A stretch of 64,000 bases of DNA, taken from NCBI GenBank assembly GCA_900547475.1, contig URGW01000019.1, positions 3,344 through 67,343 on the forward strand, in the 5' to 3' direction. This stretch comes from an uncultured Clostridium sp. (GTDB taxonomy: Bacteria > Bacillota > Clostridia > Clostridiales > Clostridiaceae). Every line of letters begins with the position of its first letter. Position 1 is the first letter of the stretch. A program made the position numbers and the translations under genes. Below the pieces are notes generated by a model, which saw only the letters and a list, made by a program, of their open reading frames with translations, made no database searches and had not been told where the DNA came from. Below, one piece after another: positions 26,752 through 36,290 of this stretch.

Positions 26752-28594
26752 ACATAAAATGAGAGGCCCAATGGGTGGAGGTCCAATGGGCGGAATGGCA
26801 AGAGGTGGCGAAAAGGCTAAAGATTTTAAAAAGACTATGAAAACTCTGGGGAAGTATTTAAAGCCTTATAGCCTATCAATAATAATAGTTATAATATTTG
26901 CTATTGGTTCTGCTGCATTTTCAATTGTAGGACCAAAGATATTAGGGGAAGCAACTACAGAAATATTCAATGGATTAGTAAAAAAAGTTACAACTACTAA
27001 TGCAGAAGGAATTAATTTTACTCGTATAGGAGAAATAATTTTATTTTTAGTAGGACTATATTTAGTTAGCGTAATTTTCTCATTAATACAAGGATGGGTA
27101 ATGTCAGGAATTGCTCAAAAGGTGTCCTATAATATGAGAAAAGAAATATCAGAAAAGATTAATAGAATGCCTCTTAAGTATTTTGATACTAAAACTCATG
27201 GTGAAGTATTATCAAGAGTAACAAATGATGTTGATACTGTAAGCCAAACTTTAAATCAAAGTTTATCACAAATGTTAACATCAGCAACTACACTTGTTGG
27301 TGTACTTATAATGATGTTCTCTATAAATTGGATAATGACATTGGCTTCATTAATTGTAATTCCAGTATCAGCAGGGTTAATTGCTTTTGTTGTTAAGAAG
27401 TCTCAAAGATATTTTAAAACTCAACAAGAGTATTTAGGATATGTTAATGGTCAAGTTGAAGAAGTTTATTCTGGCCATAATGTAATGAAAGCTTTTAATG
27501 CAGAAGAAAGAGAAATTAATAAATTTAATGAGCTTAATGATACACTTTATAATAGTGCATGGAAATCACAATTTTTATCAGGTATGATGATGCCTATAAT
27601 GACTTTTGTAGGTAATTTAGGATATGTAATAGTATCAATACTTGGTGGATGGTTAACTATTAAAAAGGTTATTGAAGTTGGTGATATTTTATCTTTCGTT
27701 CAATATATTAGATCATTTATGCAACCAATTGCTCAAACAGCGCAAATAGCAAATGTACTTCAATCAACTGCAGCAGCTGCTGAAAGAGTGTTTGAATTTT
27801 TAGATGAAGAAGAAGAAAGTTTAGATGTTGAACATCCAATAAGTACTGAAGATATAGAAGGACAGGTTGACTTTAAAGATGTTCATTTTGGATACAATCC
27901 AGAAAGAACTATTATTAACAATTTTACAGCTCATGTAAAACCAGGACAAAGAGTTGCTATAGTAGGACCAACTGGTGCTGGTAAGACAACAATGGTTAAG
28001 CTTCTTATGAGATTCTATGATGTTAATGATGGTGCTATTTTAATTGATGGTCATAATATTAAAGAGTTTAGAAGAAATGATTTAAGAAAAATGTTTGGTA
28101 TGGTTCTTCAAGATACATGGTTATTTAATGGAACTATAATGGAAAATCTACGTTATGGTAGATTAGATGCTACAGATGAAGAGATTAAAGAAGCAGCTAA
28201 AGCAGCTCATGTTCATAGCTTTATAAAAACATTACCTCATGGTTATGATATGGAACTTAATGAGGAAGCAAGCAATGTATCACAAGGTCAAAAGCAATTA
28301 TTAACTATTGCTCGTGCAATACTAGCAGATCCTAAAATATTAATACTTGATGAAGCTACAAGTTCTGTTGACACAAGAACAGAAGTATTAATTCAAAAGG
28401 CTATGGATAATTTGATGCACGGAAGAACTAGTTTTATAATTGCACATAGATTATCTACTATTAGAGATGCAGACCTTATTCTTGTTATGAAAGATGGGGA
28501 TATAGTTGAACAAGGAAATCATGAAGAGCTATTAGCTAAGAATGGATTCTATGCAAATCTTTATAATAGCCAATTTGAAGGTGCAGAGGCATAA
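26744..28594 (+). CDS. ABC exporter half-transporter, subunit 2
   Basis: A 616-residue half-transporter with a Gly/Met-rich cytoplasmic start (PMGGGPMGGMARGG), six TMs and a nucleotide-binding domain. Walker A is GPTGAGKTT, the Q-loop GMVLQDTWLF, the signature VSQGQKQLLTIARA and Walker B ILILDEATSSVD with an intact catalytic Glu. It complements the degenerate Walker B of subunit 1, as expected for a heterodimer. The pair most likely exports drugs or amphipathic compounds; the substrate is not shown. Its start lies inside the 3' end of the first gene, preceded by AAGGAGGAG. Confidence 0.93.
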   Translation: MSKHKMRGPMGGGPMGGMARGGEKAKDFKKTMKTLGKYLKPYSLSIIIVIIFAIGSAAFSIVGPKILGEATTEIFNGLVKKVTTTNAEGINFTRIGEIILFLVGLYLVSVIFSLIQGWVMSGIAQKVSYNMRKEISEKINRMPLKYFDTKTHGEVLSRVTNDVDTVSQTLNQSLSQMLTSATTLVGVLIMMFSINWIMTLASLIVIPVSAGLIAFVVKKSQRYFKTQQEYLGYVNGQVEEVYSGHNVMKAFNAEEREINKFNELNDTLYNSAWKSQFLSGMMMPIMTFVGNLGYVIVSILGGWLTIKKVIEVGDILSFVQYIRSFMQPIAQTAQIANVLQSTAAAAERVFEFLDEEEESLDVEHPISTEDIEGQVDFKDVHFGYNPERTIINNFTAHVKPGQRVAIVGPTGAGKTTMVKLLMRFYDVNDGAILIDGHNIKEFRRNDLRKMFGMVLQDTWLFNGTIMENLRYGRLDATDEEIKEAAKAAHVHSFIKTLPHGYDMELNEEASNVSQGQKQLLTIARAILADPKILILDEATSSVDTRTEVLIQKAMDNLMHGRTSFIIAHRLSTIRDADLILVMKDGDIVEQGNHEELLAKNGFYANLYNSQFEGAEA

Positions 28595-28636
28595 AAGTTA
28601 ACTATGTAAAATGACAAATAGAATTAATTAAACTTT

Positions 28637-28672
28637 AACAAGGTGGATTATAAAACCCACCTTGTTTTTTAA
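28637..28672. terminator. Bidirectional terminator between the exporter operon and the GerMN/LysM gene
   Basis: AACAAGGTGG (28637-28646) pairs with CCACCTTGTT (28657-28666), followed by a T-run on the plus strand. Confidence 0.75.
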
Positions 28673-29910
28673 CATAGCTTAATTTTTTGACCTACTGTAA
28701 TAAGATTTAAATCAGATATATTATTAAGTTCCATTATTTTATTAATACTTAAATTAAACATTTCAGAAACAGCTTCTAAGGAATCCCCTTCTTTTATTGT
28801 ATATATACCAGATGAATAAAGTTGAAGTACTTGATTTTTAGAAAGTCTATTTAGATTTTTTATATTGTTTAATTTAGCAATTTTTTTATAACTAATATCA
28901 AATTTTTTAGAGATGTTAATTAGTGTATCGTTATCTTTTACTACATAGGTAAAAGGATATTTACAATTTTGAATTTTCCACTGGATAATGTTAACATCAT
29001 CTGTTGGGATAATAGGATTAAAATAATCCGTATAAGGGTGATTGTTAATTGTTATATATATTTTTTCAGTTTTATAATAATTTTTTAATGTATTATAAAT
29101 ACAATCAAAGAAAGATTTTGTTTTAATTGTATTTTCTTTTAGAATATTCATAATACTTTCGTGAAAATCTATATGAGCAAAATTATCTTTATGATTATAA
29201 TACATTTTATTAATTTTTGTATTACGATTTATTAATGGAAGTAATCCTATAGGAGAGGTTTGGAGGAGTTTAGAAAAGCCTAAAGTTATATCTTCATTAG
29301 TATTATAGTTTAAAGTTTTATTTGAATACCAAATAGTATTTAAATTTTCATCAGGATAATATATTTTAACATTTTCAGAGAAAGAGGAATTTTCTATTAT
29401 CTCTTCAAGCTCACAATATAATAACCCTCTTTTTTTTATATAATATATACTTTTAACAAGACCTATGCCTAGTACATAGTAATCTACAGAAAATTCAGAG
29501 TTATCTTTAGATACAGTAACAATTTCTAAGGCTGAAGGAAATAAGTTAAATTGAGTTTTAACTTTTATATCTACGTTAGTGATACAACGTTTGCTTCCAT
29601 CAGATAAAAGCCACATATTGTTTTTAACAACAGGCTCCCTTATTAAATAATTATCCATATTATTAGATTCATCTAAGAAATTTTGATGATGACAAGCATT
29701 TCTAATTTGAAAGGAAAGTTTAATCCCATTATCAGTATATTCGTAAATATTTACGTTATTGGTTGTACCGTTATCAAATCTAACCTGAATTTTATTATTA
29801 TTAAAATAATCTATTGAACTTTTGAAGTTAATTAAATTATTATTAAAACCTCTATAAATATACATTGAATTTGAATTATGTGGAAAGTATTCTTTGGATT
29901 TTATACTCAT
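28669..29910 (-). CDS. GerMN-domain protein with two C-terminal LysM repeats
   Basis: A 413-residue protein without a signal peptide. Residues about 195-305 resemble a GerMN domain (YYPDENLNTIWYS, LLPLINRNTKINKMYY, a DFHES strand and KIYITINNHPY). Two LysM modules follow, YVVKDNDTLINISKKF at about 313 and YTIKEGDSLEAVSEMF at about 367, each with the Leu-Asn-Asn core. GerMN is found in spore germination and cortex proteins, and LysM binds peptidoglycan or cortex, so a spore-envelope role is plausible. The N-terminal 190 residues are not recognised. The combination in a protein lacking a secretion signal fits deposition from the mother cell. Confidence 0.75.
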   Translation of the reverse strand: MSIKSKEYFPHNSNSMYIYRGFNNNLINFKSSIDYFNNNKIQVRFDNGTTNNVNIYEYTDNGIKLSFQIRNACHHQNFLDESNNMDNYLIREPVVKNNMWLLSDGSKRCITNVDIKVKTQFNLFPSALEIVTVSKDNSEFSVDYYVLGIGLVKSIYYIKKRGLLYCELEEIIENSSFSENVKIYYPDENLNTIWYSNKTLNYNTNEDITLGFSKLLQTSPIGLLPLINRNTKINKMYYNHKDNFAHIDFHESIMNILKENTIKTKSFFDCIYNTLKNYYKTEKIYITINNHPYTDYFNPIIPTDDVNIIQWKIQNCKYPFTYVVKDNDTLINISKKFDISYKKIAKLNNIKNLNRLSKNQVLQLYSSGIYTIKEGDSLEAVSEMFNLSINKIMELNNISDLNLITVGQKIKLC

Positions 29911-30075
29911 AGTAACTCACCTCGTAATCATTTGTGTGGTAATTTTGTTATTGATATTACAGTATATGAACAAGATTGAAACTTTGTTTAATATAGAACA
30001 AAGATTTAATTAAATATAAAAAGAAATTCATAAGATTATGGTTTTCTAAAGAGATATTTATAGTATTAATTAATA

Positions 30076-30104
30076 TTGACCTGTAGAAAAAAATATGATA
30101 AAAT
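30076..30104 (+). promoter_or_regulatory. Promoter of the CarD-family gene
   Basis: TTGACC (30076-30081), a 17-bp spacer and TAAAAT (30099-30104). A second -10-like TATAAT lies at about 30138, close to the gene, without a clear -35. Confidence 0.6.
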
Positions 30105-30172
30105 TTTTAATTACCCCAAAAGGCCTATTTATATGTTATAATGAAAAGATAAACATATAAGGAGGTAATTAT

Positions 30173-30664
30173 TTGTTTAATACAGGAGATAAAATTGTTT
30201 ATCCAGGTCAAGGAATAGGTGTTGTAGATTGTATTGAAGAGATGGAGTTTAAAGGTGAGAGGCAAAATTATTATAAAATAGATATTGTTAATAGTACTAT
30301 GAAACTTAAATTACCAGTTAGTAGAGTAGAATTTACTAATATTAGATTAATAAGCAATAGTAAGGAAATAGATACTGATTTAAATAATTTTAGTGATTTT
30401 ATTGTTAATGAAGAGGAAATAAAAACATCTACAGCCAAGGAAAGAATGATTACTAATACTAAAAAAATAAAAGAAGGAACATTAAATGATTATTTAGATG
30501 TTATATGCAATCTTACTCAGGTTAAGAAGCTTAGTAATATAAATGCTAATGAGAAACAAGTTTTAAATTCAACAAAGTCTTTAGTAGTTGAAGAGATAAG
30601 CCAATCAAAGGATTTATCTAGAGAAGAGGCAATTGAATTGTTGGAAAATGCAATAAGATTTTAA
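30173..30664 (+). CDS. CarD/CdnL-family transcription regulator
   Basis: A 163-residue protein. The first 60 residues form the RNA-polymerase-interacting domain of the CarD/CdnL/TRCF family (GDKIVYPGQGIGVVDCIEE and YYKIDIVNSTMKLKLPVSRV). The rest is a helical domain (about 75-163) expected to contact promoter DNA. Such proteins bind the polymerase beta subunit and stabilise open complexes. The start codon is TTG at 30173 with GGAGG 7 bases upstream; no ATG fits. A leaderless reading was not considered likely given the good ribosome site. It is monocistronic with a terminator. Confidence 0.88.
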   Translation: MFNTGDKIVYPGQGIGVVDCIEEMEFKGERQNYYKIDIVNSTMKLKLPVSRVEFTNIRLISNSKEIDTDLNNFSDFIVNEEEIKTSTAKERMITNTKKIKEGTLNDYLDVICNLTQVKKLSNINANEKQVLNSTKSLVVEEISQSKDLSREEAIELLENAIRF

Positions 30665-30737
30665 TAATTAATCAACTAGAGAAGTTGCTTGTAGAAGATT
30701 TAAAAAAACATAAAAATAGAAGAGAATTTTATTATTT

Positions 30738-30776
30738 AAAATGAGTTATGCTAATTAGGCATAACTCATTTTTATA
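30738..30776. terminator. Bidirectional terminator between carD and the hydrogenase gene
   Basis: A perfect 14-bp stem (30738-30751 with 30759-30772) followed by a T-rich run. It serves both convergent genes. Confidence 0.8.
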
Positions 30777-30798
30777 TTATATAAAATTAATAAAACAA

Positions 30799-32151
30799 TT
30801 AAAACTCTCTTTCTAAAATGCTTATTTTATTAGGATCTTCAAAGTCTTTTAGTGAATCTATTCCTAATTTATCTAAGACATCATCAAGAATTTTACTGTG
30901 AACAGCTACTTTTATTGAAGCATCGTAGGCAAAGTTATCCACTGCTTTTTTACCTTCTTCAGGAGGAACTAAAATTTTAGGACCACCAACACAGCCGCCA
31001 ACACAACCCATACCTTCAATAAAGCTTGCATTTGCTTTACCAGCTAAAGCATCATTAAGTACTGCTTTGCATTCTTTAACTCCTTCTGCTTTTCTAGCTT
31101 TAAAATTTTTAATATTATCTGGATAAAGTTCTTCTACAGCTTCTGAGACAGCAATTGAAACTCCTCCAGTACGAGCATACAATCTTCCACCTCTAGATGT
31201 ATATTCTATAGATGGAATTCCTTTTAAGTCTTTGGGGTGAATTTCTAAAGATTCAAAGATATTATTAAGTTCTTGGAAAGTTAAAACAAAGTCAATTGCA
31301 CCAGCAACATCTTTTTCCTTTGCTTCAGCTTTTTTAGCTATACAAGGACCTACAAATACAACTTTTGCATCATTGTTTAAAGATTTAATTACTCTACCAG
31401 CTGCAATCATAGGAGAAACAGAAGGTGAAAGGTTAGGAATAAGTTCTTTATAAACTTTCTTTAACATTCCTACCCACATAGGACAACAACAAGAAGTTAT
31501 CATTAAGTCATTTGGACCTTTTACATGTTTATTAAATTCAACGGCTTCTTTTATAGTCAACATGTCAGCAGCAAAAGCAACTTCAATCATATCTGTAAAC
31601 CCAATTTTAATAAAGGCAGCTCTTAATTGATCCATAGTAACATCACTACCAAATTGACCTATAATGGCAGGAGCAACAGCAGCGATTACAGTTTTATTAT
31701 TTTTCAATAAATCTAATATTGGCAGAAACTCTATTTTGTCTAAAATACGTCCATTATTACATGAATCAACACAAATACCACAATCAATACAAACATTATT
31801 ATCAATAAATGTTGTATTATTATCAGAATCAAATTTTATGGCATCAAAGGGGCATGCTCTTTGACAGCCATATGTATTATTTTCATCAGGATTACAGTTT
31901 GTACAGGAGCATTCTAGTTTTTCTACTATTTTTTTATTTACATTATAATTAGTTATTGCTTTTTTTAAGTTATAAACATAATTATTATCAAAATCAACTT
32001 TTACTCCACATAATGAAGTAATTATTTCAAAGGTTTCTTGTGGAGAATTTTCATGGCAAGTAATTATTTTATTAAGGGTCTCATCAAAATTACCATCATA
32101 ATAAGATTTTATTAATATATCAAACAGATCAGTGTACTTACTATTCATCAT
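30799..32151 (-). CDS. FeFe hydrogenase, short form (group B-like)
   Basis: A 450-residue iron-only hydrogenase. The N-terminus carries cysteines for two 4Fe-4S clusters: CSCTNC with CQRACPFDAI, and CIDCGICVDSCNNG. The H-cluster domain has L1 TSCCCPMW, L2 FVGPCIAKKAEA and L3 EGMGCVGGCVGG. The TSCCCPxW form differs from the TSCSPGW of the classical group A enzymes and resembles the less-studied group B/ancestral clostridial enzymes. It should catalyse reversible hydrogen production with ferredoxin, but physiological direction is unknown. It is much shorter than CpI because the extra N-terminal clusters are missing. It is transcribed alone, divergent from the propeller kinase. Confidence 0.88.
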   Translation of the reverse strand: MMNSKYTDLFDILIKSYYDGNFDETLNKIITCHENSPQETFEIITSLCGVKVDFDNNYVYNLKKAITNYNVNKKIVEKLECSCTNCNPDENNTYGCQRACPFDAIKFDSDNNTTFIDNNVCIDCGICVDSCNNGRILDKIEFLPILDLLKNNKTVIAAVAPAIIGQFGSDVTMDQLRAAFIKIGFTDMIEVAFAADMLTIKEAVEFNKHVKGPNDLMITSCCCPMWVGMLKKVYKELIPNLSPSVSPMIAAGRVIKSLNNDAKVVFVGPCIAKKAEAKEKDVAGAIDFVLTFQELNNIFESLEIHPKDLKGIPSIEYTSRGGRLYARTGGVSIAVSEAVEELYPDNIKNFKARKAEGVKECKAVLNDALAGKANASFIEGMGCVGGCVGGPKILVPPEEGKKAVDNFAYDASIKVAVHSKILDDVLDKLGIDSLKDFEDPNKISILEREF

Positions 32152-32348
32152 GTACCTCCTAAAATAGAAAGAATAAATAATTCTGTATAATTTAGTATAT
32201 CTCTATTGCTATATGAAAATACTTAAATTTAATAAAAAATATAAGTTCTTTTTTGTCATAAATAACTGATGTAGTGAATTTGTATAAGTATAAATTTCGT
32301 GTGAAATAAATACATAATAAGAATTTAAATGCTTATTTTAAATAATTT

Positions 32349-32357
32349 TGTTATAAT
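32349..32357 (+). promoter_or_regulatory. Extended -10 promoter of the propeller kinase operon
   Basis: TGTTATAAT (TGn plus TATAAT at 32352-32357), 37 bp upstream of the kinase start. No good -35 is seen, as allowed for extended -10 promoters. Confidence 0.55.
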
Positions 32358-32393
32358 ATGTAGAAGCGAGAAAATAGGGGATTAGGTGAAATA

Positions 32394-35300
32394 ATGAAAA
32401 AGGCTATAAAAAAGAGTATAATGTTTGCATTTATTTTATTATTTATATTTTATAATAAGGCTTATGCTAGTGAGAGTTATAATATTAACTTTAATAGTAT
32501 AGCGATAGATGATGGATTATCACAATCTTTAGCTGAGTATATATATCAAGATAGCTTTGGATATATATGGATAGGAACTAATGATGGATTAAATAGATAT
32601 AATGGAAATGAATTTAAATTATATAAAAATATTAAAAATGATAATAATAGTATTAGTAATAATATGATTAGTTCATTAGTAGAAGATAATGATAAAAATT
32701 TATGGATAGGTACTGATGGTGGACTAAATAAAATGAATTTAGTCACTGGAAATATAACAAGATACTTAGTTTCAGATGAGGATAAAACTCATTCTAATAC
32801 TGTTGTAGATGAACTACTATTAGATTCAAAGGGGAGACTTTGGGTTTGTACAACAAATGGTTTAAATTTATATGATAATAAGAATGATAAATTTGTAAAA
32901 GTAGCAAGTGAATACCTAGAAAATAAAGGGCTTCAAGCTATTGACGAAGATGAAGAAGGCAATATTTGGATAGCTACAAGGGAGGGGTTATATAGGTATA
33001 ATCCTAAGAATGATACTATAAAAGAATTTTTTCATGATGAAAATGATAAGAATTCAATAAGTGAAAATAATATATTTTCAGTTTATTATGATGAAGGAAA
33101 GTTATGGATAGGAACTAAAACAGCTGGATTAAATGTAATGGATCTAAAAGATTATAGCATAAAGGTATATAAGCATAATTCTAATGATTCTAACTCTATA
33201 CCAAGTAATCTTATAAGAGACATGCTTAGAGATAAAGATGGTACAATGTGGTTAGCTACAGATCAAGGTTTAGTTCGTTTTAATGAGGAAAATGAGGCGT
33301 TTTATACATATAAAAGTAACACAGATAAATATAGTATATGTGACGATAATATTATAGATTTATATCAGGATAAATCAGGTGTAATTTGGGTAGGAACATT
33401 TAATGGAATAAGTAAATTCTCATCTAATAAAGATTTTAAGGTATATAGAAATGATCCAATAGATGATAACTCATTGAGTAATAGTAGTGTTTGTGGAATA
33501 TATGAAGATGATGAAGGAGTGGTATGGGTAGGAACATTTAATTCTGGTATAAATAGAATAAATAAGGAAAGTGATATAGTTACAAGATATTATAATGATG
33601 ATAGTACTGATAATTCATTAAGTAGTAATAGAATAAAGGATATAACAGGAATAGAAAATGAAATTTGGATTGCTACTGATAATGGTTTAAATAAATATGA
33701 TAAAAGTACAGAAGAGTTTACTGTTTACAAAAAGTTGGATGATGAAAATAGTATAGTAAATAATGAGATAAGAGTGTTGTATATTGATAAGGAAGGAGTT
33801 CTTTGGATAGGAACTAGGGGCGGAATATGTACATTTGATAGAAAGAGCAAATTTACTTCATATAATAGTATATTAGAGCAAAATGGTATCTATGAAAAAA
33901 CGGTTAGTAGTATATATCAAGATAGTGAAGGAATAATGTGGTTTGGACTAGGAAATGATGGGGGACTAGTTAAATATAATAAAGAAACAGGTGAAATTAT
34001 AAATTATTTATATAATGATGAAGATATAAATTCAATAAGTTATAATAATATAAGAAGTATAGACGAGGATAGTGAGGGGAATATATGGATAGGGACTCAA
34101 AGTGGATTAAATAAATTAAATAAGGAAACTGGAAAGTTTACAGTATATACAGATAGTGAAGGATTATCTAATGATTTTATTTATGGAGTAATAGTAGATA
34201 GTAATGATAATGTTTGGGTTAGCACTAATTATGGAGTATCAATGTATAATCAAAAAGAGGACAAGTTTATAAGATATTATGAAGCTGATGGTTTTGCAAC
34301 TAATGAATACAATGGATTTTCTTATCATGAAAACAAAGATGGAAATATTTATTTTGGTGGAGTAAATGGATTAACAGAATTTAATCCATTGGATATTCAA
34401 CTAAAAATGCAGGTTAGCAATGTAATAGTTGATAGTATAAAAACAAGTGCTGGAATTGAGCTAAATACAAAAGATAATGTGGTTTTAGAGTATAATTCTA
34501 GAGAGTTATATATAAAGTTTTTTATACCTGAATATAAAAATATAAATCAAATGCAATATGCATATAAATTAGAGGGAATGGATAGTAATTGGATATTTGC
34601 AGGAAATGAGAACTATGCAAGGTATGCTAATTTAGCTCCAGGAAAATATAAGATGCTAATAAAAGGAAGAAATTATAATGGGGTTTGGTCTGATGTATCA
34701 GAGATAAGTATTAAAGTAAAGAATACTATTTGGAAAACTCCTATAGCGTATATAACATATATTATTATTATATTAGTTATAATATATATATATTATAATC
34801 AAGTAAAAATATTAGATGCATTAGTGATTCAAAGAACTCAAGAGCTAAATAATAAGTTAAAAGAAAATAAAAATTTATATAAAAGGCTTATACAATTAGA
34901 AAAATATAAAAATAATTATTTTGTTAATTTATCTCACGAACTTAGGACACCTTTAAATGTTATTCTATCTATAGAACAATTAATAAGTTCTTTAAATAAA
35001 GCTGGTACTAAAATATCTAATGAAAAAATGGAAACCTATATGAATACCTTAAAGGGAAATTCAAAAAGATTACTAAACTTAATAAATAATATTATTGATA
35101 CATCTAAAATAGATTCAGGATTTTATAGGTTGGATAAGGTTCAAGTTAATATAGTAAATCTTGTTGAAGATACAGCTTTATCTATGGTTGAACTTGCTGA
35201 GGTTAAGGGATTAGAAATCATAGTTGACCCAGAGATTGAGGAGTTATTTATAAATTGTGATAAGTTAGATATAGAAAGGTGTATAATAAACTTAATTGGA

Positions 35301-35594
35301 AATGCTATTAAATTTACTGAAGCTGGGGGAACAATAACAGTTACTATAAGTGAGTTAGACAAAAATGTGAAAATTAGTGTTAAGGATACTGGATTAGGAA
35401 TAGATGAAAAGTATCATAATAGTATTTTTGATAGATTTGGGCAAGTTAATAGTGATGAACCTGAAGAATTAGGTGGAAGTGGATTAGGATTAACATTAAC
35501 TAAAAATTTAATTAATCTTCATGATGGAGAAATTAGTGTAGTTAGTGAAAAGGGAAAGGGTAGTGAATTTATTATTATATTACCTATACAATAA
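32394..35594 (+). CDS. Beta-propeller (Reg_prop/Y_Y_Y) sensor histidine kinase
   Basis: A 1066-residue membrane kinase. A signal peptide (about 1-25, ending KAYA) is followed by about 650 residues of repeated propeller blades with motifs such as GYIWIGTNDGLNRY and NLWIGTDGGLNKM. A Y_Y_Y domain follows (about 690-775, with YAYKLEGMDSNW and LAPGKYKMLIKGRNYNGVWS). A single TM lies at about 780-800. The kinase core has H-box LSHELRTPLNVIL, N-box NLIGNAIKFTEAGG and GGSGLGLTLTKNL. The architecture resembles Bacteroidetes hybrid two-component sensors, but there is no receiver or DNA-binding domain, and no response regulator is adjacent. The Crp/Fnr gene begins 15 bp downstream. Confidence 0.92.
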   Translation: MKKAIKKSIMFAFILLFIFYNKAYASESYNINFNSIAIDDGLSQSLAEYIYQDSFGYIWIGTNDGLNRYNGNEFKLYKNIKNDNNSISNNMISSLVEDNDKNLWIGTDGGLNKMNLVTGNITRYLVSDEDKTHSNTVVDELLLDSKGRLWVCTTNGLNLYDNKNDKFVKVASEYLENKGLQAIDEDEEGNIWIATREGLYRYNPKNDTIKEFFHDENDKNSISENNIFSVYYDEGKLWIGTKTAGLNVMDLKDYSIKVYKHNSNDSNSIPSNLIRDMLRDKDGTMWLATDQGLVRFNEENEAFYTYKSNTDKYSICDDNIIDLYQDKSGVIWVGTFNGISKFSSNKDFKVYRNDPIDDNSLSNSSVCGIYEDDEGVVWVGTFNSGINRINKESDIVTRYYNDDSTDNSLSSNRIKDITGIENEIWIATDNGLNKYDKSTEEFTVYKKLDDENSIVNNEIRVLYIDKEGVLWIGTRGGICTFDRKSKFTSYNSILEQNGIYEKTVSSIYQDSEGIMWFGLGNDGGLVKYNKETGEIINYLYNDEDINSISYNNIRSIDEDSEGNIWIGTQSGLNKLNKETGKFTVYTDSEGLSNDFIYGVIVDSNDNVWVSTNYGVSMYNQKEDKFIRYYEADGFATNEYNGFSYHENKDGNIYFGGVNGLTEFNPLDIQLKMQVSNVIVDSIKTSAGIELNTKDNVVLEYNSRELYIKFFIPEYKNINQMQYAYKLEGMDSNWIFAGNENYARYANLAPGKYKMLIKGRNYNGVWSDVSEISIKVKNTIWKTPIAYITYIIIILVIIYIYYNQVKILDALVIQRTQELNNKLKENKNLYKRLIQLEKYKNNYFVNLSHELRTPLNVILSIEQLISSLNKAGTKISNEKMETYMNTLKGNSKRLLNLINNIIDTSKIDSGFYRLDKVQVNIVNLVEDTALSMVELAEVKGLEIIVDPEIEELFINCDKLDIERCIINLIGNAIKFTEAGGTITVTISELDKNVKISVKDTGLGIDEKYHNSIFDRFGQVNSDEPEELGGSGLGLTLTKNLINLHDGEISVVSEKGKGSEFIIILPIQ

Positions 35595-35609
35595 AAAAGG
35601 AAGTATTCT

Positions 35610-36290
35610 ATGGAAGAAATGGTTAAAATAATAAAGAAAAATCAATTATTTATTGGATTAAGTGATGAAAGTATAAAAAATGTTTTGAAAGAAATCCAAT
35701 ATTATATAAAAACATATAGTAAAGGTGAAATAATTGCCAATGAAGATGATGAATGTAGAAGCTTATCATTAGTATTGGATGGAACTGTAGAAATACAAAG
35801 ATTATATTCTAATGGAAAATATATAGTATTAAGCAGAATATTTGAAGGCGATGTATTTGGAGAAGCCTTAGTATTTTCAAAAGCAAAGACATATCCTGCA
35901 ACTGTAATAGCATTGAGTGAATGCAAAGTACTCTTTATAAATAAGAGTGATGTATTAAAAATATGTTCTAATGAAGAAAAAATATTGGAAAATTTTGTTT
36001 CGTTATTAAGTGATAAAGTTTTTATTTTAAATTCCAAAATAAAAAGCATATCTTTTAAAAGTATAAGGCAAAAAGTTATAAACTACATTTTAAATGAAGT
36101 AAAGGGGCAAAAAAGCAATTCTATTATATTAAAGAATACTAAAGAGGAGATAGCATCATTATTAGGTATTCCAAGACCATCATTATCACGAGAATTAATT
36201 AATTTGAGGGATATGAATTATATTGAGTTTAATAGAAAAAAAATAACTATATTAGATATAGAAAGTTTAGAAGAAGAATTATTTAATTAG
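35610..36290 (+). CDS. Crp/Fnr-family regulator, possible HcpR-type
   Basis: A 226-residue regulator with an N-terminal cyclic-nucleotide-binding-like sensor domain (about 10-125, EGDVFGEALVF) and a C-terminal winged helix (about 150-215) with TKEEIASLLGIPRPSLSRELINL. There is no N-terminal cysteine cluster of the Fnr type. It directly precedes hcp, and a perfect TGTAAC-N4-GTTACA palindrome lies between them. Together this suggests an HcpR-like regulator of nitrosative stress genes; the class is inferred from context. It is cotranscribed with the propeller kinase (15-bp gap, AAGGAAG ribosome site). Confidence 0.85.
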   Translation: MEEMVKIIKKNQLFIGLSDESIKNVLKEIQYYIKTYSKGEIIANEDDECRSLSLVLDGTVEIQRLYSNGKYIVLSRIFEGDVFGEALVFSKAKTYPATVIALSECKVLFINKSDVLKICSNEEKILENFVSLLSDKVFILNSKIKSISFKSIRQKVINYILNEVKGQKSNSIILKNTKEEIASLLGIPRPSLSRELINLRDMNYIEFNRKKITILDIESLEEELFN

